DNA from: Planococcus halotolerans
GTDB lineage: Bacteria > Bacillota > Bacilli > Bacillales_A > Planococcaceae
DNA: 64,000 nucleotides
Assembly (NCBI RefSeq): GCF_003289955.1
Contig: NZ_QLZR01000001.1
Span: 868,001-932,000 of the forward strand
Direction: 5' to 3'
Both the position numbers and the translations under genes were made by a program. Positions 34,139 through 44,705 of this stretch are shown here, in pieces. How positions within the stretch are numbered: the first letter of the stretch is position 1; each line of letters starts with the position of its first letter. The notes beneath the pieces are model-generated. The model ran no database searches and was not told the origin of the DNA. It saw only the letters and a program-made list of their open reading frames with translations.

Positions 34139-35961
34139 TCCCACTCACCTCCGTCGTCTGTTTCAAATGGAAGCGTGAAGAAAATCGTTGTCCCTTTGCC
34201 ATAATCACTTTCCGCCCAAATGGTGCCGCCATGGACATTGATAACTTCCTTGGAAATCGCCAGCCCCAGTCCGGTGCCGCCCATTTCCCTTGAACGCGCC
34301 CGGTCGACACGATAGAAACGATCGAATATCTTATCAAGATTTTCTTTCGGAATTCCCATCCCCTGGTCGCTGATTTTCGTTTGCAGCAGGCCATCCACTT
34401 CTTTTACCTGGAATGAAACCTTGCCGCCGTCAGGTGAATACTTCAGTGCATTGGAAATGATATTATCGAAGACTTGCGTCATCTTGTCCGTATCAATTTC
34501 CACAAAATAAGGAGTTTTAGGCATATCGCGTTCAAATGTGACATTCTGTGATTTCGACATCTCAAACCGGTCAATGATGCGGTTAAAGAATACTTTGAAA
34601 TCAACCATTTCCTTATTGAGTTCGGTTTCGCCTGAATCCATTTTCGACAGCTTCAGCAAGTCATTTACCAAACGGATCATGCGCTCTGTTTCTGTTTGCG
34701 TCACATTAAGGAAACGCGGAGCCAAATCATTGTCCTGCCATGCGCCTTCAGCAAGCGCCTCAAGATAACTGCGCATCGTAGTAAGCGGCGTACGCAGCTC
34801 ATGCGACACGTTCGCCACGAATTCACGGCGTTCCATATCGATTTTTTCCTGCTCCGTATTATCATGCAATACAGCGATCAAGCCGTTCACAAATCCGGTC
34901 TCTTTTTGGATTACCGAGAAATTTGTCCGCAGCAAAGCACTCTGTTCATAAGTACCGAAATCGAGAGTAATCGCATCTTTCATATGGATCAAATCTTCGA
35001 ATGTGTATTCACTTTCGAGTCCAAGAACTGTAGTAATCGGCCGGTTCATCACCGTTTCACGTGAAACATTCAATAGGCGCAATGCCGGATCGTTAATCAG
35101 GATGATTCTTCCTCTGCGATCCGTCGATAATACGCCATCCGTCATATTCGCCAGAATGGAAGCCAGTTTTCGGCGTTCACTTTCTGTCGATTGCTGGGAT
35201 TCCTGCAATCTGTTCGTCAAATGGTTGAATGCCTTTGCCAATTGCCCGATTTCATCGTCGCCGTAAACCCGGACTTTACGGGAGAAATTCCCTTTTGCCA
35301 TGGCTTGGGCATGTTTCCGCATATCCGAAATCGGTTTGGAAATGGTTTGTGCCACCAGAATTCCAAGAATCGCTGTAATGAGCAGAGACAAAGCCGTCCC
35401 TCCGGCTAAAATCGAGTTGATTTCATCCATTTGATCATAGACATTTTCCACTTTTGCCTCTATATACAGCGTTCCGAGCAGTTCGCCCCCAACCGTCATA
35501 ATCGGCTGAGTAGCGACCCACACCCGGCGTTCAGTGTCTCTGTTTATTTTAATCTGCTGTTTAGGTTCACCGCTGAGGATTGTTTCCCTTACCAGTTCAT
35601 CCGCAGACCGCTGTCCGATCAATGGCTGCTTTTCGATGGCTGAAGAGCCGATGATGCGGTACTGTGAATTCACGACGCGAATTTCAGAAATGTCATCGGA
35701 TTTAAAGCCGTTCAATACTGAACGGAGGCTTTGTTCCACTGTCAAATCGTCATCTGTCCGGTTCCTGATCATCTCTTCCCGCACACTGAATTCGATAATT
35801 TCAATCCTGTCGTTAAGGGATTCTTCAAAGCTGGTGATCAACGATTGTTCCAATTGCTGTACAAAATAAAGGCCGATAATCTGCATCGCCAATAGGATTA
35901 GCAGAATATAAATCAGCACGATCTTCACATGAATTGATTTAAAAAAAGTCACTTTCTGCAT
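34135..35961 (-). CDS. walK: Cell-wall sensor histidine kinase WalK
   Basis: A 608-residue membrane kinase. Helix 1 (IVLIYILLILLAMQIIGLYF) and helix 2 (about residues 183-203) enclose a Cache-like outer domain. Then come HAMP (SKPISDMRKHAQAMAKGNFSRKV), PAS (MTDGVLSTDRRGRIILIND), HisKA with the phospho-acceptor His387 in NVSHELRTPLTTM, and the ATPase domain (NALKYSPDGG, DQGMGIP, GGTGLGLAI). It senses cell-wall status and controls wall hydrolase genes through WalR; essential in related species. Five bases downstream of walR. A parS-like 16-mer lies inside the coding sequence at 35053. Confidence 0.97.
   Translation of the reverse strand: MQKVTFFKSIHVKIVLIYILLILLAMQIIGLYFVQQLEQSLITSFEESLNDRIEIIEFSVREEMIRNRTDDDLTVEQSLRSVLNGFKSDDISEIRVVNSQYRIIGSSAIEKQPLIGQRSADELVRETILSGEPKQQIKINRDTERRVWVATQPIMTVGGELLGTLYIEAKVENVYDQMDEINSILAGGTALSLLITAILGILVAQTISKPISDMRKHAQAMAKGNFSRKVRVYGDDEIGQLAKAFNHLTNRLQESQQSTESERRKLASILANMTDGVLSTDRRGRIILINDPALRLLNVSRETVMNRPITTVLGLESEYTFEDLIHMKDAITLDFGTYEQSALLRTNFSVIQKETGFVNGLIAVLHDNTEQEKIDMERREFVANVSHELRTPLTTMRSYLEALAEGAWQDNDLAPRFLNVTQTETERMIRLVNDLLKLSKMDSGETELNKEMVDFKVFFNRIIDRFEMSKSQNVTFERDMPKTPYFVEIDTDKMTQVFDNIISNALKYSPDGGKVSFQVKEVDGLLQTKISDQGMGIPKENLDKIFDRFYRVDRARSREMGGTGLGLAISKEVINVHGGTIWAESDYGKGTTIFFTLPFETDDGGEWE
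35053..35068. promoter_or_regulatory. parS-like site inside walK
   Basis: CGTTTCACGTGAAACA matches the TGTTNCACGTGAAACA consensus at 15 of 16 positions. It would be a third Spo0J/ParB-binding site in the origin region. Confidence 0.7.
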
Positions 35962-35966
35962 TCAGT

Positions 35967-36674
35967 CTACTCCTGTTCAGGATTTCGCAAATAATACCCT
36001 ACTCCGCGGCGTGTAACGATCCATGCCGGATGGCTCGGGTTATCTTCAATTTTTTCACGCAGGCGGCGAATGGTTACATCCACTGTGCGTACATCCCCAA
36101 AATAATCATAGCCCCATACTGTCTGGAGCAAATGCTCACGCGTCATGACCTGGCCAATATGCTTGCCGAGGTAATGCAGCAATTCGAATTCGCGGTGCGT
36201 CAATTCAATCGTTTCGTCACGTTTAAGAACCAGATAGGCATCCGGCTGGATTGTCAGGGCACCCACTTGGATATCGTTTGAATTCGGTCCGGCCTCTTCA
36301 GAAGGAACGATATTCTGGCGGCGAAGGTTGGCTTTCACGCGTGCCACCAATTCCCTCGTCGAGAACGGTTTTGTCACGTAATCATCCGCGCCCAATTCCA
36401 AGCCGAGTACTTTGTCGATTTCCGAGTCTTTCGCTGTCAGCATGATAATCGGAAAATCATACTTCTTGCGTACTTCGCGGCATACTTCCATGCCATCGCG
36501 GTTCGGCAGCATGATATCCAGAAGCATCAAATCGGGTTTTACTTCCTCCGCTAATTTGATCGCTTCATCCCCGTCATAAGCACAGACAACATTGAATCCT
36601 TCTTTTTTAAGATTAAATTGCAGAATATCTGCAATCGGCTTTTCATCATCCACTACCAAAATCGTCTTATTCAT
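35967..36674 (-). CDS. walR: Essential response regulator WalR (OmpR family)
   Basis: A 235-residue response regulator. The receiver domain has the acidic pair VVDDEK, the phospho-acceptor Asp53 in LMLLDIMLP, Thr in MLTAKD and Lys in [10 protein letters not shown]. The C-terminal winged helix ([40 protein letters not shown]) is OmpR-type. It regulates autolysin and teichoic acid genes. ATG at 36674 follows GGGGAG. First gene of walRKHIJ. Confidence 0.97.
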   Translation of the reverse strand: MNKTILVVDDEKPIADILQFNLKKEGFNVVCAYDGDEAIKLAEEVKPDLMLLDIMLPNRDGMEVCREVRKKYDFPIIMLTAKDSEIDKVLGLELGADDYVTKPFSTRELVARVKANLRRQNIVPSEEAGPNSNDIQVGALTIQPDAYLVLKRDETIELTHREFELLHYLGKHIGQVMTREHLLQTVWGYDYFGDVRTVDVTIRRLREKIEDNPSHPAWIVTRRGVGYYLRNPEQE

Positions 36675-36958
36675 CAATGATCTCCCCTTTTTTGAATAGA
36701 AATTCCCATCCTGATCGTAAACTTTTCTACCTTAACTTTATCACTGTTCAGGCGGTTTAGCATCTCTCATTCATTACGCGATATTTCCCGGGAAATAATT
36801 GTTTGTTTTTTGGCGGAATAGCCTGTTAATTTACAGAAACCGCTGGTTGTCCAAACATAAAAGTAATGCCAGCGAAGCAGAAACAGCATTTCCTTTTCAC
36901 CGGCATTCACTTTGTCCATCAAAACTCGCTTAGGCAAATTCGATAGTCACTCCATATT
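36675..36958. other. Region between M23 peptidase and walR
   Basis: Holds the walR promoter region and a Noc-type palindrome; no gene seen. Confidence 0.5.
36783..36796. promoter_or_regulatory. Noc-binding site (perfect)
   Basis: ATTTCCCGGGAAAT is a perfect match to the B. subtilis Noc recognition palindrome. A noc gene is present at 52.3-53.1 kb. The site lies about 110 bases upstream of walR. Confidence 0.85.
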
Positions 36959-37567
36959 TTATTGTTTTACATAATTCAACGGATCTTTGGTTGCTCCGTT
37001 CTTGGAAATTTCAAAATGCAGGTGAATTCCAGTGGAACGGCCGGTAGTTCCCATTACGCCGATTTTGGTCCCCTGTGGTACTTTATCGCCGACTTTGACA
37101 TTCATGGATTTGAGATGTGCATAAATCGTTTCATAGCCATTGCCATGATCTATAACGACGCGATTGCCGAATGTGCCATCCGCACCGGCAGCTTTGACCA
37201 CACCGTGATCTGCTGCCAGGATATCAAAACCGTCCGGCTGGGCAATATCGATGCCTTTATGCTGTCTGCCCCAGCGCGGCCCTCTTTCACTTGAAATATA
37301 GCCGCCCTGTGCCGGCCATACGAAATTTCCTGACCCTACTGAAGGCAATGCCTTAGCGCCTTTCAAGACCAATTCATTTTGTCTAAGCTGCGATTTTCCG
37401 GTAAAAAGTATTTTATCTTCTTTCTCGACTGTTTCAGAGTTGTTTTTGCTCATTGTCGCTGCCGATGCAGGGTTCGTATTCAAACCTGCCACCAAACATA
37501 CGGATGCTATTATTTTAATAAGATTCGAGCCGCTAATATTTAAGCCCTTTATAGAAAAGTCTCTCAT
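36959..37567 (-). CDS. Secreted M23-family peptidoglycan endopeptidase
   Basis: A 202-residue exported LytM-type zinc peptidase. The N-terminal signal peptide has a hydrophobic core IIASVCLVAGL and a likely cleavage after ASAA. A linker of about 40 residues leads to the catalytic domain: HKGIDIAQPDG (first His and Asp of HxxxD), VVIDHGNGYETIYAHL, and GIHLHFEI (HxH). It would cut peptide cross-links in the cell wall. It sits next to walR, and wall hydrolases are the classical WalR targets, but I saw no convincing WalR box upstream. Confidence 0.9.
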   Translation of the reverse strand: MRDFSIKGLNISGSNLIKIIASVCLVAGLNTNPASAATMSKNNSETVEKEDKILFTGKSQLRQNELVLKGAKALPSVGSGNFVWPAQGGYISSERGPRWGRQHKGIDIAQPDGFDILAADHGVVKAAGADGTFGNRVVIDHGNGYETIYAHLKSMNVKVGDKVPQGTKIGVMGTTGRSTGIHLHFEISKNGATKDPLNYVKQ

Positions 37568-37863
37568 TTTGCACTCACAATCCTTTCTTCTGTCTGCTCA
37601 TTAAATTTCCAATTATAATCAAACCTCAATCACTTTATCACAATTCTATATCAAAATAACAGGAATATGCTTTGGATAATAAAACTGCATTAATCCTTCC
37701 GGTTTATTACTTTAATTGAGAATTTTTATTTTTTACTTTTTTAATTTGGATTTAATTATCTTTTTAAAGTCCATTAAGTGGATATAAAAGGGTTTTAGCA
37801 GGTTTTTTCGTCATGTTTCTCCAGCATTTTAGAAGTTGAAATATTAACGTTTTATTGACATAA

Positions 37864-37900
37864 CAAAAAAAAGAAGCCGGACATAAGTGTCCGGCTTCTT
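37864..37900. terminator. Terminator of purA (beyond repeat A2)
   Basis: AAGAAGCCGGACA/TGTCCGGCTTCTT with a four-base loop and T run on the minus strand. Confidence 0.88.
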
Positions 37901-37917
37901 GCTATTTGTTTTTTCTC

Positions 37918-38097
37918 GGTGTCTAGACTTCCGCGACCCAGTCCCTCGAGTCGTAAGTCTCTCTGGCTAGGCGGCAAAGAATGTCATTAGTGTGAGCTTT
38001 TTATGACCGCTGCTCCTGCATCGCTTGCTTCGTCGCAAAGAGTCGGCCGAACTACCTTCGCCCAACTCTTAGCTGAGCGGCCGTTTCCGCTTTTCTA
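37918..38097. repeat. Intergenic repeat family A, copy A2 (long form)
   Basis: Starts GTGTCTAGACTTCCGCGACCC, includes the optional module GCTCCTGCATCGCTTGCTTCG also seen in A6 and partly in B2, and ends CGGCCGTTTCCGCTTTTCT three bases from the purA stop codon. Confidence 0.85.
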
Positions 38098-38099
38098 TA

Positions 38100-39386
38100 C
38101 TATCTCCAAACACTAGTCACAATATTGGTCTGGTTGCGGTCAGGTCCCACAGAGAAGATGGAAATTTGAACGCCTGTCAATTGTGCGATGCGCTCCAGGT
38201 AATGGCGCGCGTTTTCCGGCAATTCGCCAAGCGATTTGCAGTTCGTTACATCTTCCGTCCAGCCTGGAAGTTCCTCGTAAACCGGCTCACAATCAGCCAG
38301 CATGCGAAGGTTCGCTGGATATTCCGTGATCAATTCGCCTTTATAACTGTATGCTGTACAGATTTTCACTGTTTCAAGACCCGTCAAAACGTCGATCGAG
38401 TTGACCGTTAAGTCTGTCAATCCGCTGACACGTCTCGCATGGCGCACGACAACGCTGTCGAACCAGCCGATGCGGCGCGGACGGCCTGTCGTTGTGCCGT
38501 ATTCCTTGCCGACTTCGCGGATCTGTTGGCCCACTTCATCGAATAATTCCGTCGGGAAAGGCCCGTCGCCCACTCGTGAAGTATAGGCTTTGCAGACACC
38601 GATAACATGGGAAATCGTAGTTGGTCCAACGCCCGCTCCGATAGTCACACCGCCGGCAACCGGGTTGGATGATGTAACGAATGGGTAAGTCCCCTGGTCA
38701 ATATCGAGCATGACTCCTTGGGCACCTTCAAATAGGACACGGCGTCCTTCGTCAAATGCATCATTCAATACTTTAGAAGTATCCGTTACGTATTTGGCGA
38801 TTTCCTGGCCGTATTGATAATATTCTTCCATGATTTCCTCAACAGTAAACCCTTCTGTTTCGTAGAATTTCTCGAACAGACGGTTTTTCTCTTTCAAGTT
38901 CATGCGAAGTTTTTCTTCGAATACGACATGATCCAATAAGTCGGCCATACGGATTCCGACTCGCGCTGCTTTGTCCATATACGCAGGCCCGATGCCTTTT
39001 CCTGTAGTACCGATTTTATTGGCGCCGCGGCGCGCTTCTTCGACTTCATCCTGCTTGATGTGATAAGGCAGAAGAACGTGCGCACGGTTGGAAATACGCA
39101 GGTTTTCGGTAGTCACTCCACGGTCGTGAAGGCCTTTCAATTCTTTTACCAATGCTTTCGGATCCACGACCATGCCGTTGCCGATCACTGAAATTTTATC
39201 TTTATAGAAGATCCCTGATGGAATCAAATGCAATTTATACGTTTCTCCGCCAAAAATAATTGTGTGCCCAGCGTTATTTCCGCCCTGATAGCGTGCAATC
39301 ACTTCTGCGTGCTCGGATAGAAAATCCGTGATTTTCCCTTTTCCTTCGTCTCCCCATTGCGTTCCTACTACTACGACTGATGTCAT
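38100..39386 (-). CDS. purA: Adenylosuccinate synthetase
   Basis: A 428-residue enzyme joining IMP and aspartate with GTP to give adenylosuccinate, the first step from IMP to AMP. The start [21 protein letters not shown] has the GTP-binding loop and catalytic Asp; [32 protein letters not shown], and [13 protein letters not shown] follow in the expected order. The ATG at 39386 follows GGAGGTG. It has its own promoter and terminator and so is a single-gene unit. Confidence 0.98.
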   Translation of the reverse strand: MTSVVVVGTQWGDEGKGKITDFLSEHAEVIARYQGGNNAGHTIIFGGETYKLHLIPSGIFYKDKISVIGNGMVVDPKALVKELKGLHDRGVTTENLRISNRAHVLLPYHIKQDEVEEARRGANKIGTTGKGIGPAYMDKAARVGIRMADLLDHVVFEEKLRMNLKEKNRLFEKFYETEGFTVEEIMEEYYQYGQEIAKYVTDTSKVLNDAFDEGRRVLFEGAQGVMLDIDQGTYPFVTSSNPVAGGVTIGAGVGPTTISHVIGVCKAYTSRVGDGPFPTELFDEVGQQIREVGKEYGTTTGRPRRIGWFDSVVVRHARRVSGLTDLTVNSIDVLTGLETVKICTAYSYKGELITEYPANLRMLADCEPVYEELPGWTEDVTNCKSLGELPENARHYLERIAQLTGVQISIFSVGPDRNQTNIVTSVWR

Positions 39387-39432
39387 TGTCCGCACCTCCG
39401 TCAGGCTTGCGCCCTTGTTTCAAACAGGGTTA

Positions 39433-39461
39433 ATTGTATCAATGAAAAGGGCTTTAGTCAA
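39433..39461 (-). promoter_or_regulatory. Sigma-A promoter of purA
   Basis: Minus strand: TTGACT, 17 bases, TACAAT, located about 47-75 bases before the purA start codon. Confidence 0.75.
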
Positions 39462-39476
39462 TCAAAAATCAAAGAA

Positions 39477-39519
39477 AACACGAACGTAAATGTGTTTCCA
39501 CATTTAAACGTTCGTGTTT
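39477..39519 (-). terminator. Terminator of dnaB
   Basis: Long near-perfect hairpin AACACGAACGT..AAATGTG/CACATTT..ACGTTCGTGTT overlapping the dnaB stop codon, with TTTTCTTTG on the minus strand. Confidence 0.85.
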
Positions 39520-40873
39520 AGAAATCTCCGCCGGATTCGTGCTGACTCCAGTCGATGGTGACGAATTTATTGTATTCCTTCACAAATGCCAGCTTCACCG
39601 TACCGGTCGGACCGTTACGCTGTTTGGCAATAATGATCTCGATCATGTTTTGATCTTCTGTTTCTTTATCGTAATAATCTTCGCGGTACAGGAACGATAC
39701 AATATCGGCATCCTGCTCAATACTTCCTGATTCACGAAGATCCGACATCATCGGGCGCTTGTCCTGTCGTTGCTCTACTCCACGGGACAGCTGCGACAAT
39801 GCGATTACTGGTACTTCAAGTTCACGGGCAAGGCCTTTCAAAGAACGGGAAATATCCGATACTTCCTGCTGGCGGTTTTCACCGGATTTACCTGGTCCCT
39901 GGATCAATTGAAGATAATCGATCATGATCATGCCAAGGCCGTATTCCTGTTTCAGGCGGCGGCATTTCGCACGGATATCATTGACCCGGATGCCCGGCGT
40001 ATCATCGATGAAAATTCCGGCATTCGATAAACTGCCCATCGCCATCGTCAGCTTGCGCCAGTCTTCATTCTGCAAAGCACCGGTACGCAGCACCTGCGCA
40101 TCGATATTGCCTTCCGCACAAAGCATACGCATGACGAGCTGTTCCGCCCCCATCTCCAGTGAGAAGATGGCCACGTTCTCGTCCGTCTTGGTCGCGACGT
40201 TCTGCGCTACATTAAGTGCAAAAGCCGTCTTACCGACAGAAGGCCGTGCAGCCACGATAATGAGGTCGTTTCGCTGAAACCCTGCCGTTACCTTATCAAG
40301 GTCCCGGAAGCCTGTAGGGATCCCTGTGACGTCTCCTTTGCGCGTATGCAGCAATTCGATATTGTCATACGTTTTAACCAGTACATCTTTGATGTGGATG
40401 AAATCTCCAGCGTTCTTGCGGCTGGATACTTCCATCATTTTCTTTTCCGCTTCAGCAAGCAATGCTTCGACTTCGTCTTCACGTGTAAAGCCGTCTTCCA
40501 CAATGGAAGTGGCTACACGGATCAGGCGGCGCAGCAACGCTTTTTCTTCCACGATATGGGCGTAATGGCCGACGTTCGCCGCAGTCGGAACCGCATTGGC
40601 GATTTCCGTCAGATACGACAGCCCACCGACATCTTCCAATTCCTTTTTAGCGGAAAGTTCTTCAGTGACAGTCACCACATCGATCGCTTTCCCCCGGTCC
40701 GACAAATTAATCATCGTCTGGAAGATTTTCTGGTGCGCAATGCGGTAGAAATCTTCCGGCATGACTATTTCCGCGACCGAAATCAGGGACTGCGGTTCTA
40801 AGAAGATGGCACCAAGAACCGATTGCTCGGCTTCCTGGTTATGCGGAGGGACACGATCCATTGTTTCGTTCAT
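39518..40873 (-). CDS. dnaB: Replicative DNA helicase DnaB (B. subtilis DnaC)
   Basis: A 451-residue hexameric helicase. The N-terminal domain (PPHNQEAEQSVLGAIFL, residues 9-25) is followed by the RecA-like motor with Walker A AARPSVGKTAFALN, Walker B MIMIDYLQLIQG, and the arginine-finger region SQLSRGVEQRQDKRP and DLRESGSIEQDADIV. It unwinds DNA at the fork and is loaded at oriC through DnaA with the loader proteins. It lies 12 bases downstream of rplI, in the gdpP-rplI-dnaB gene cluster. Confidence 0.98.
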   Translation of the reverse strand: MNETMDRVPPHNQEAEQSVLGAIFLEPQSLISVAEIVMPEDFYRIAHQKIFQTMINLSDRGKAIDVVTVTEELSAKKELEDVGGLSYLTEIANAVPTAANVGHYAHIVEEKALLRRLIRVATSIVEDGFTREDEVEALLAEAEKKMMEVSSRKNAGDFIHIKDVLVKTYDNIELLHTRKGDVTGIPTGFRDLDKVTAGFQRNDLIIVAARPSVGKTAFALNVAQNVATKTDENVAIFSLEMGAEQLVMRMLCAEGNIDAQVLRTGALQNEDWRKLTMAMGSLSNAGIFIDDTPGIRVNDIRAKCRRLKQEYGLGMIMIDYLQLIQGPGKSGENRQQEVSDISRSLKGLARELEVPVIALSQLSRGVEQRQDKRPMMSDLRESGSIEQDADIVSFLYREDYYDKETEDQNMIEIIIAKQRNGPTGTVKLAFVKEYNKFVTIDWSQHESGGDF

Positions 40874-40885
40874 CGGTCCATCCCC

Positions 40886-41335
40886 TTACGCTTCTTCTGT
40901 TACATGAACTTTGAGCGTCGCTGTTACATCCTGGTGCAATTTTACCGGCACGTTTGTATACCCAAGTGCACGGATGGCGTCATCCAATTCCATTTTGCGT
41001 TTATCGATTTTAATGCCATGTGTTTTTTCAAGTTCCTTGGCAATCTGTTTGGTCGTGATTGAACCGAATAGACGGCCGCCTTCTCCAGCTTTCGTTTGCA
41101 GCTCGATTGTCAGGCTTTCAAGTTCTTCTTTCAATTTCTGTGCTTCTGCCAGTTCCTGCGCAGTTTCTTTTTCCTCTTTTTTCTTCTGGCCGGCCAATTG
41201 GCTGATTGCTGCCTGATCGGCTTCTTTCGCCAGGTTGTTTTTCAATAGGTAGTTGTGCGCGTAGCCGTCCGCCACGTTTTTAATATCGCCTTTTTTGCCT
41301 TTGCCTTTTACGTCTTTCAAGAATATAACTTTCAT
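40886..41335 (-). CDS. rplI: 50S ribosomal protein bL9
   Basis: A 149-residue protein: [36 protein letters not shown] is the rRNA-binding N-terminal domain, followed by the long linker helix ([25 protein letters not shown]) and the C-terminal domain containing [16 protein letters not shown]. It overlaps the gdpP stop codon by four bases. Confidence 0.98.
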   Translation of the reverse strand: MKVIFLKDVKGKGKKGDIKNVADGYAHNYLLKNNLAKEADQAAISQLAGQKKKEEKETAQELAEAQKLKEELESLTIELQTKAGEGGRLFGSITTKQIAKELEKTHGIKIDKRKMELDDAIRALGYTNVPVKLHQDVTATLKVHVTEEA

Positions 41336-43308
41336 TCGGTTTGCTCCCCCTCATAAATTTCTGATATGGTTTCTCTTAATTTTTCAATTGCTTCATCAAT
41401 TGTGGCATCCGGCATTTGTGTGGCCGCATTCGTTAAGTGGCCACCGCCGCCGAGATTTTCCATGATCACCTGGACATTCACTTCTCCAAGCGATCGTGCC
41501 GAAATGCCGACACCGCCTTCACTTCGTTCCGCTATGACAAACGATGCGTTGACATCTTTCATCGTCAGCAGAATATCAGCAGTTTGCGCAATCAGTACTG
41601 GGCTGTAGATGCGGTCCGGCTCACCATGGGCAATCGCGATGCCATCTCCGACAAATTCCACGGTTTCCACGATTCTGGCGCGCTCAAGATACGTATCCAT
41701 GTCTTCTTTCAATAAACGCTGTACAAGCACCGTATCTGCGCCATTGGCACGAAGATAGGATGCCGCCTCAAACGTCCGGGCGCCTGTACGCAGCGTAAAG
41801 CTTTTGGTGTCTACAATAATTCCGGCCAGCATCGCTGTCGCTTCAAGCATCGACAGCTTTTCATGCTTCGGTTGATATTCGATCAATTCCGTCACCAATT
41901 CGGCTGTGGAAGATGCATAAGGTTCCATATAAACAAGCATTGTATTGGTGATGAATTCTTCGCCTCTGCGGTGGTGGTCGATCAAGACGACCCGTTCCAT
42001 CCGCTGAAGCAGCCGTTCTTCTATCACCATTGACGGTTTATGGGTATCCACTACAACGAGCAGGGAATTATCCGTCATATCGGCAAGCGCCTCTTCCGGC
42101 GTGATAAACTGCTCGAAAAGATCAGCGTCACTTTCAATTTCCTCCATCAGCCGGCTGACACTGCGGTCGTATTCATCAAAATCGAGCACGATGCTTGCTT
42201 TGACTTTATTCATTGCCGCCATTTTGGCGACACCGACAGCCGCGCCGATGGAATCCATATCCGGCATCTTATGGCCCATGATAAAGACCTGGTCGCTGTC
42301 CTGGATCAAATCACGCAAAGCGTGAGAGATGACCCGTGCGCGTACCCGCGTACGTTTTTCGACCGGATTGGTTTTCCCGCCGTAAAATTTCACTTTTCCG
42401 CTCGGATGCTTGATTGCCACTTGGTCGCCGCCGCGGCCGAGGACAAGATCGAGGCCCGATTGCGCCATGCTGCCAAGTTCGACAAGCGATGCAGAACCGG
42501 CACCCACCCCGATACTTAAGGTAAGAGCCAGATTATCCTTCGCCGTCACTTCTCTGATATCATCCAGAATGGCAAACTTCGAAGTTTCCAATTGCTTCAG
42601 GATTGATTCATTGAATACTGCCATGAAACGGTCTGACGAAACCCGTTTGACGAATATGCCATGAGTCGCTCCCCAATCATTGACCAGTGAAGTGACCAGG
42701 CTGTTCAGGTTACTGCGTGTCTGGTCATCCATTCCCTGCGCCAATTCATCGTAATTATCGATAAACAAGATTCCGATAACCGTCCGGTCCGCATAATACA
42801 GCGATTCGATTTCCACTTGCTCCGTAATATCGAACAAATAGAACAAGCGGTCATCCGATTTATAGTAGACACGGTATTTACGATCGCCGAGCGTAACCGT
42901 CAAATCCCTGATTTCTTCCGACTTCACCAAGGTATGGAAATCATCCGATAGGCTATAGATCGACTCGCCGATCAATGTATCGTATTCAAGTACTGAGCTG
43001 ATATAGGGATTCGCCCATTCAATCTTAAATTCTTCATCTGCCAATAAAATACCGATTGGCATTTCGAGCAAAGCCTCTTCCCCGACTTTTTTCATCCGGT
43101 AAGAAAGGGTCTCTATATGTTTTTCGGTTGCTTCATATGTCCTTTTTTCAATCAGCCACGTAAATGCAAAAGCGGCAGCGAAAAGAAAAAAGAATATACC
43201 CGCGATCAATTCTGATACAAATGCGATCAGAATTGAAGCGACCAGCCCCAGTATCAGCAATGCCAATAACGGGTACCTCAACTTCCTTTTCCTAAAAAAA
43301 GCCGACAT
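41332..43308 (-). CDS. gdpP: Cyclic-di-AMP phosphodiesterase GdpP
   Basis: A 658-residue membrane enzyme. Two N-terminal helices (about residues 12-52), a haem-binding PAS-like domain ([25 protein letters not shown]), a degenerate GGDEF domain (about 170-300), then the DHH-DHHA1 phosphodiesterase: [34 protein letters not shown], and [13 protein letters not shown]. It hydrolyses c-di-AMP to pApA and so affects osmolyte transport, wall stability and beta-lactam tolerance. Translationally coupled to rplI. Confidence 0.97.
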   Translation of the reverse strand: MSAFFRKRKLRYPLLALLILGLVASILIAFVSELIAGIFFFLFAAAFAFTWLIEKRTYEATEKHIETLSYRMKKVGEEALLEMPIGILLADEEFKIEWANPYISSVLEYDTLIGESIYSLSDDFHTLVKSEEIRDLTVTLGDRKYRVYYKSDDRLFYLFDITEQVEIESLYYADRTVIGILFIDNYDELAQGMDDQTRSNLNSLVTSLVNDWGATHGIFVKRVSSDRFMAVFNESILKQLETSKFAILDDIREVTAKDNLALTLSIGVGAGSASLVELGSMAQSGLDLVLGRGGDQVAIKHPSGKVKFYGGKTNPVEKRTRVRARVISHALRDLIQDSDQVFIMGHKMPDMDSIGAAVGVAKMAAMNKVKASIVLDFDEYDRSVSRLMEEIESDADLFEQFITPEEALADMTDNSLLVVVDTHKPSMVIEERLLQRMERVVLIDHHRRGEEFITNTMLVYMEPYASSTAELVTELIEYQPKHEKLSMLEATAMLAGIIVDTKSFTLRTGARTFEAASYLRANGADTVLVQRLLKEDMDTYLERARIVETVEFVGDGIAIAHGEPDRIYSPVLIAQTADILLTMKDVNASFVIAERSEGGVGISARSLGEVNVQVIMENLGGGGHLTNAATQMPDATIDEAIEKLRETISEIYEGEQTE

Positions 43309-43321
43309 TCATTTCAGCTCC

Positions 43322-44281
43322 TTATTTTCCTTTAAAATCATGTGCCTTTTTGACCCAGCCCCGAATATCGAATCCGAGGTCCACGATTCCAACGATTATT
43401 GTAAATGCCTGCAGCGGGAACGCCAAAACAGTGACGATTGCTTTGACCCAATTCGGCCAGCCTTCCTGCTGGATGTAGAAATGGTAGAAAGCGATCCCTT
43501 GCAGGAATAAAAGCATCTGTAAAATAACCATAGCGTTAGCGAAAGCCAAAAAGACAATAGTTCCCGGTTCAAAATCTGATAGCAACGAAATAAGTAATAC
43601 GATTAAATAATACCATAATACAGATTTCGGCAATTTCATATCAGCAAATGGCGGGAATTTCGGAACCGCTGTGCCAAGCCGTTTCAAAATCGGCAAATTG
43701 ATCAGGAGATGAATCCAGACAATTACGAATACCGATAAAATGATCAGAGCCGGCAGCGTCGTCTCAAAGGTCGTCAGCATGGTGCCGACAGTTTCATTGT
43801 ATTCTTCGATTTGTTCTTCAGTGCCGCCCAGACGTTCCATCCAGTTGCTTCCTGTCTTCAAAGTAGCTTTGGAAGCGGTAATATACTCTTCAATGACATT
43901 GATGCCAAACAGCCAGATCATTGCCACGTATTGCACCATCACGGATATCAGCCAGACAATGGAAGAGCCCATGAACATATACAATTTGCTTTTCCCATAA
44001 TAGATCGACAAGCCGATCATCAAACCAAATGGAATGTATAGAAGCGCCACCGGCACTGCAAAAACTCCGCCGATGATCAGACTCAGCAAGAACGTTGCCA
44101 GTGAAAACAGCAATGACGGTTTCCATGGATATTTTGCGCTGTACCAGGCTACCGGCAAAGCCAGGAAAAACAATGTTGCCAAACTAATAATAGGAACGTA
44201 TACAGTGATAGCCATCAGTACTGTAAACACTGCCGCCATCAATGCCCCGTTCGTAATTTGCCTTGTTCGTTGATTTTGCAT
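43322..44281 (-). CDS. YybS family (DUF2232) membrane protein
   Basis: A 319-residue polytopic protein with about eight membrane helices (for instance VFTVLMAITVYVPIISLATLFFLALPVAW, LIILSVFVIVWIHLLINLPILKRLG). It matches the DUF2232/YybS family that precedes gdpP in Bacilli. The function is unknown; the S-component-like topology is suggestive only. It lies 13 bases ahead of gdpP and is probably the first gene of that operon. Confidence 0.88.
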   Translation of the reverse strand: MQNQRTRQITNGALMAAVFTVLMAITVYVPIISLATLFFLALPVAWYSAKYPWKPSLLFSLATFLLSLIIGGVFAVPVALLYIPFGLMIGLSIYYGKSKLYMFMGSSIVWLISVMVQYVAMIWLFGINVIEEYITASKATLKTGSNWMERLGGTEEQIEEYNETVGTMLTTFETTLPALIILSVFVIVWIHLLINLPILKRLGTAVPKFPPFADMKLPKSVLWYYLIVLLISLLSDFEPGTIVFLAFANAMVILQMLLFLQGIAFYHFYIQQEGWPNWVKAIVTVLAFPLQAFTIIVGIVDLGFDIRGWVKKAHDFKGK

Positions 44282-44543
44282 GAAGCTGTATTTCCCCTTC
44301 TTTCGGGTTTATTTCATCCTTATAATTGTAACACGATTGAAAGTCGGGAACAAAAAACGGATATGGCGGCTCAAAGAACGTTTTCGTCGTGAAAACCGCA
44401 TCTTTTTCTTCTTCAGCGGCTTGCTTGATGTTCACATTCCGCTTTGCCAACCGCGATTTCCACTTTATCCGCGGCTATGCTCCATTTTTCCGCAGCATCC
44501 GGCGGTTTATCCGCGCCAGCCCTTTTCGCCCCTCAGGCAAAAT
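44282..44543. other. Intergenic region upstream of yybS
   Basis: No gene seen. Contains loosely repeated TTTATCCGCG/TTTTTCCGC motifs (about 44465-44515) and the yybS promoter region. Confidence 0.35.
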
Positions 44544-44571
44544 AAAAAAAGACCGGTTTCCCGGTCTTTTT
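44544..44571. terminator. Terminator of the rpsF-ssb-rpsR operon (beyond repeat A3)
   Basis: AAAAAGACCGG/CCGGTCTTTTT with a short loop; T runs on both strands. Confidence 0.88.
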
Positions 44572-44581
44572 GAAATCGTTA

Positions 44582-44703
44582 TTGTCCAGACTCCAGCGCC
44601 CAGATTCTTGGGTCATAAGCCAGCCCAGCTGCGTGGCAAAGAACGCCACTTCGCTGGTCCGTCTTATGCCCGGCAAATCTACATGGGCGCTTTCGCATTT
44701 CGT
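44582..44703. repeat. Intergenic repeat family A, copy A3
   Basis: Starts TTGTCCAGACTCCAGCGCCC as A1, contains GTCATAAGCC and GTCTTATGCC arms and a GTGGCAAAGAACGCCAC hairpin. Ends two bases from the rpsR stop codon. Confidence 0.85.
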
Positions 44704-44705
44704 TA

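Larger units (their letters stand above)
37568..38099. other. Region between purA and the M23 peptidase
   Basis: A+T-rich upstream region of the peptidase (37568-37860), purA terminator, then repeat A2. No gene seen. Confidence 0.5.
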
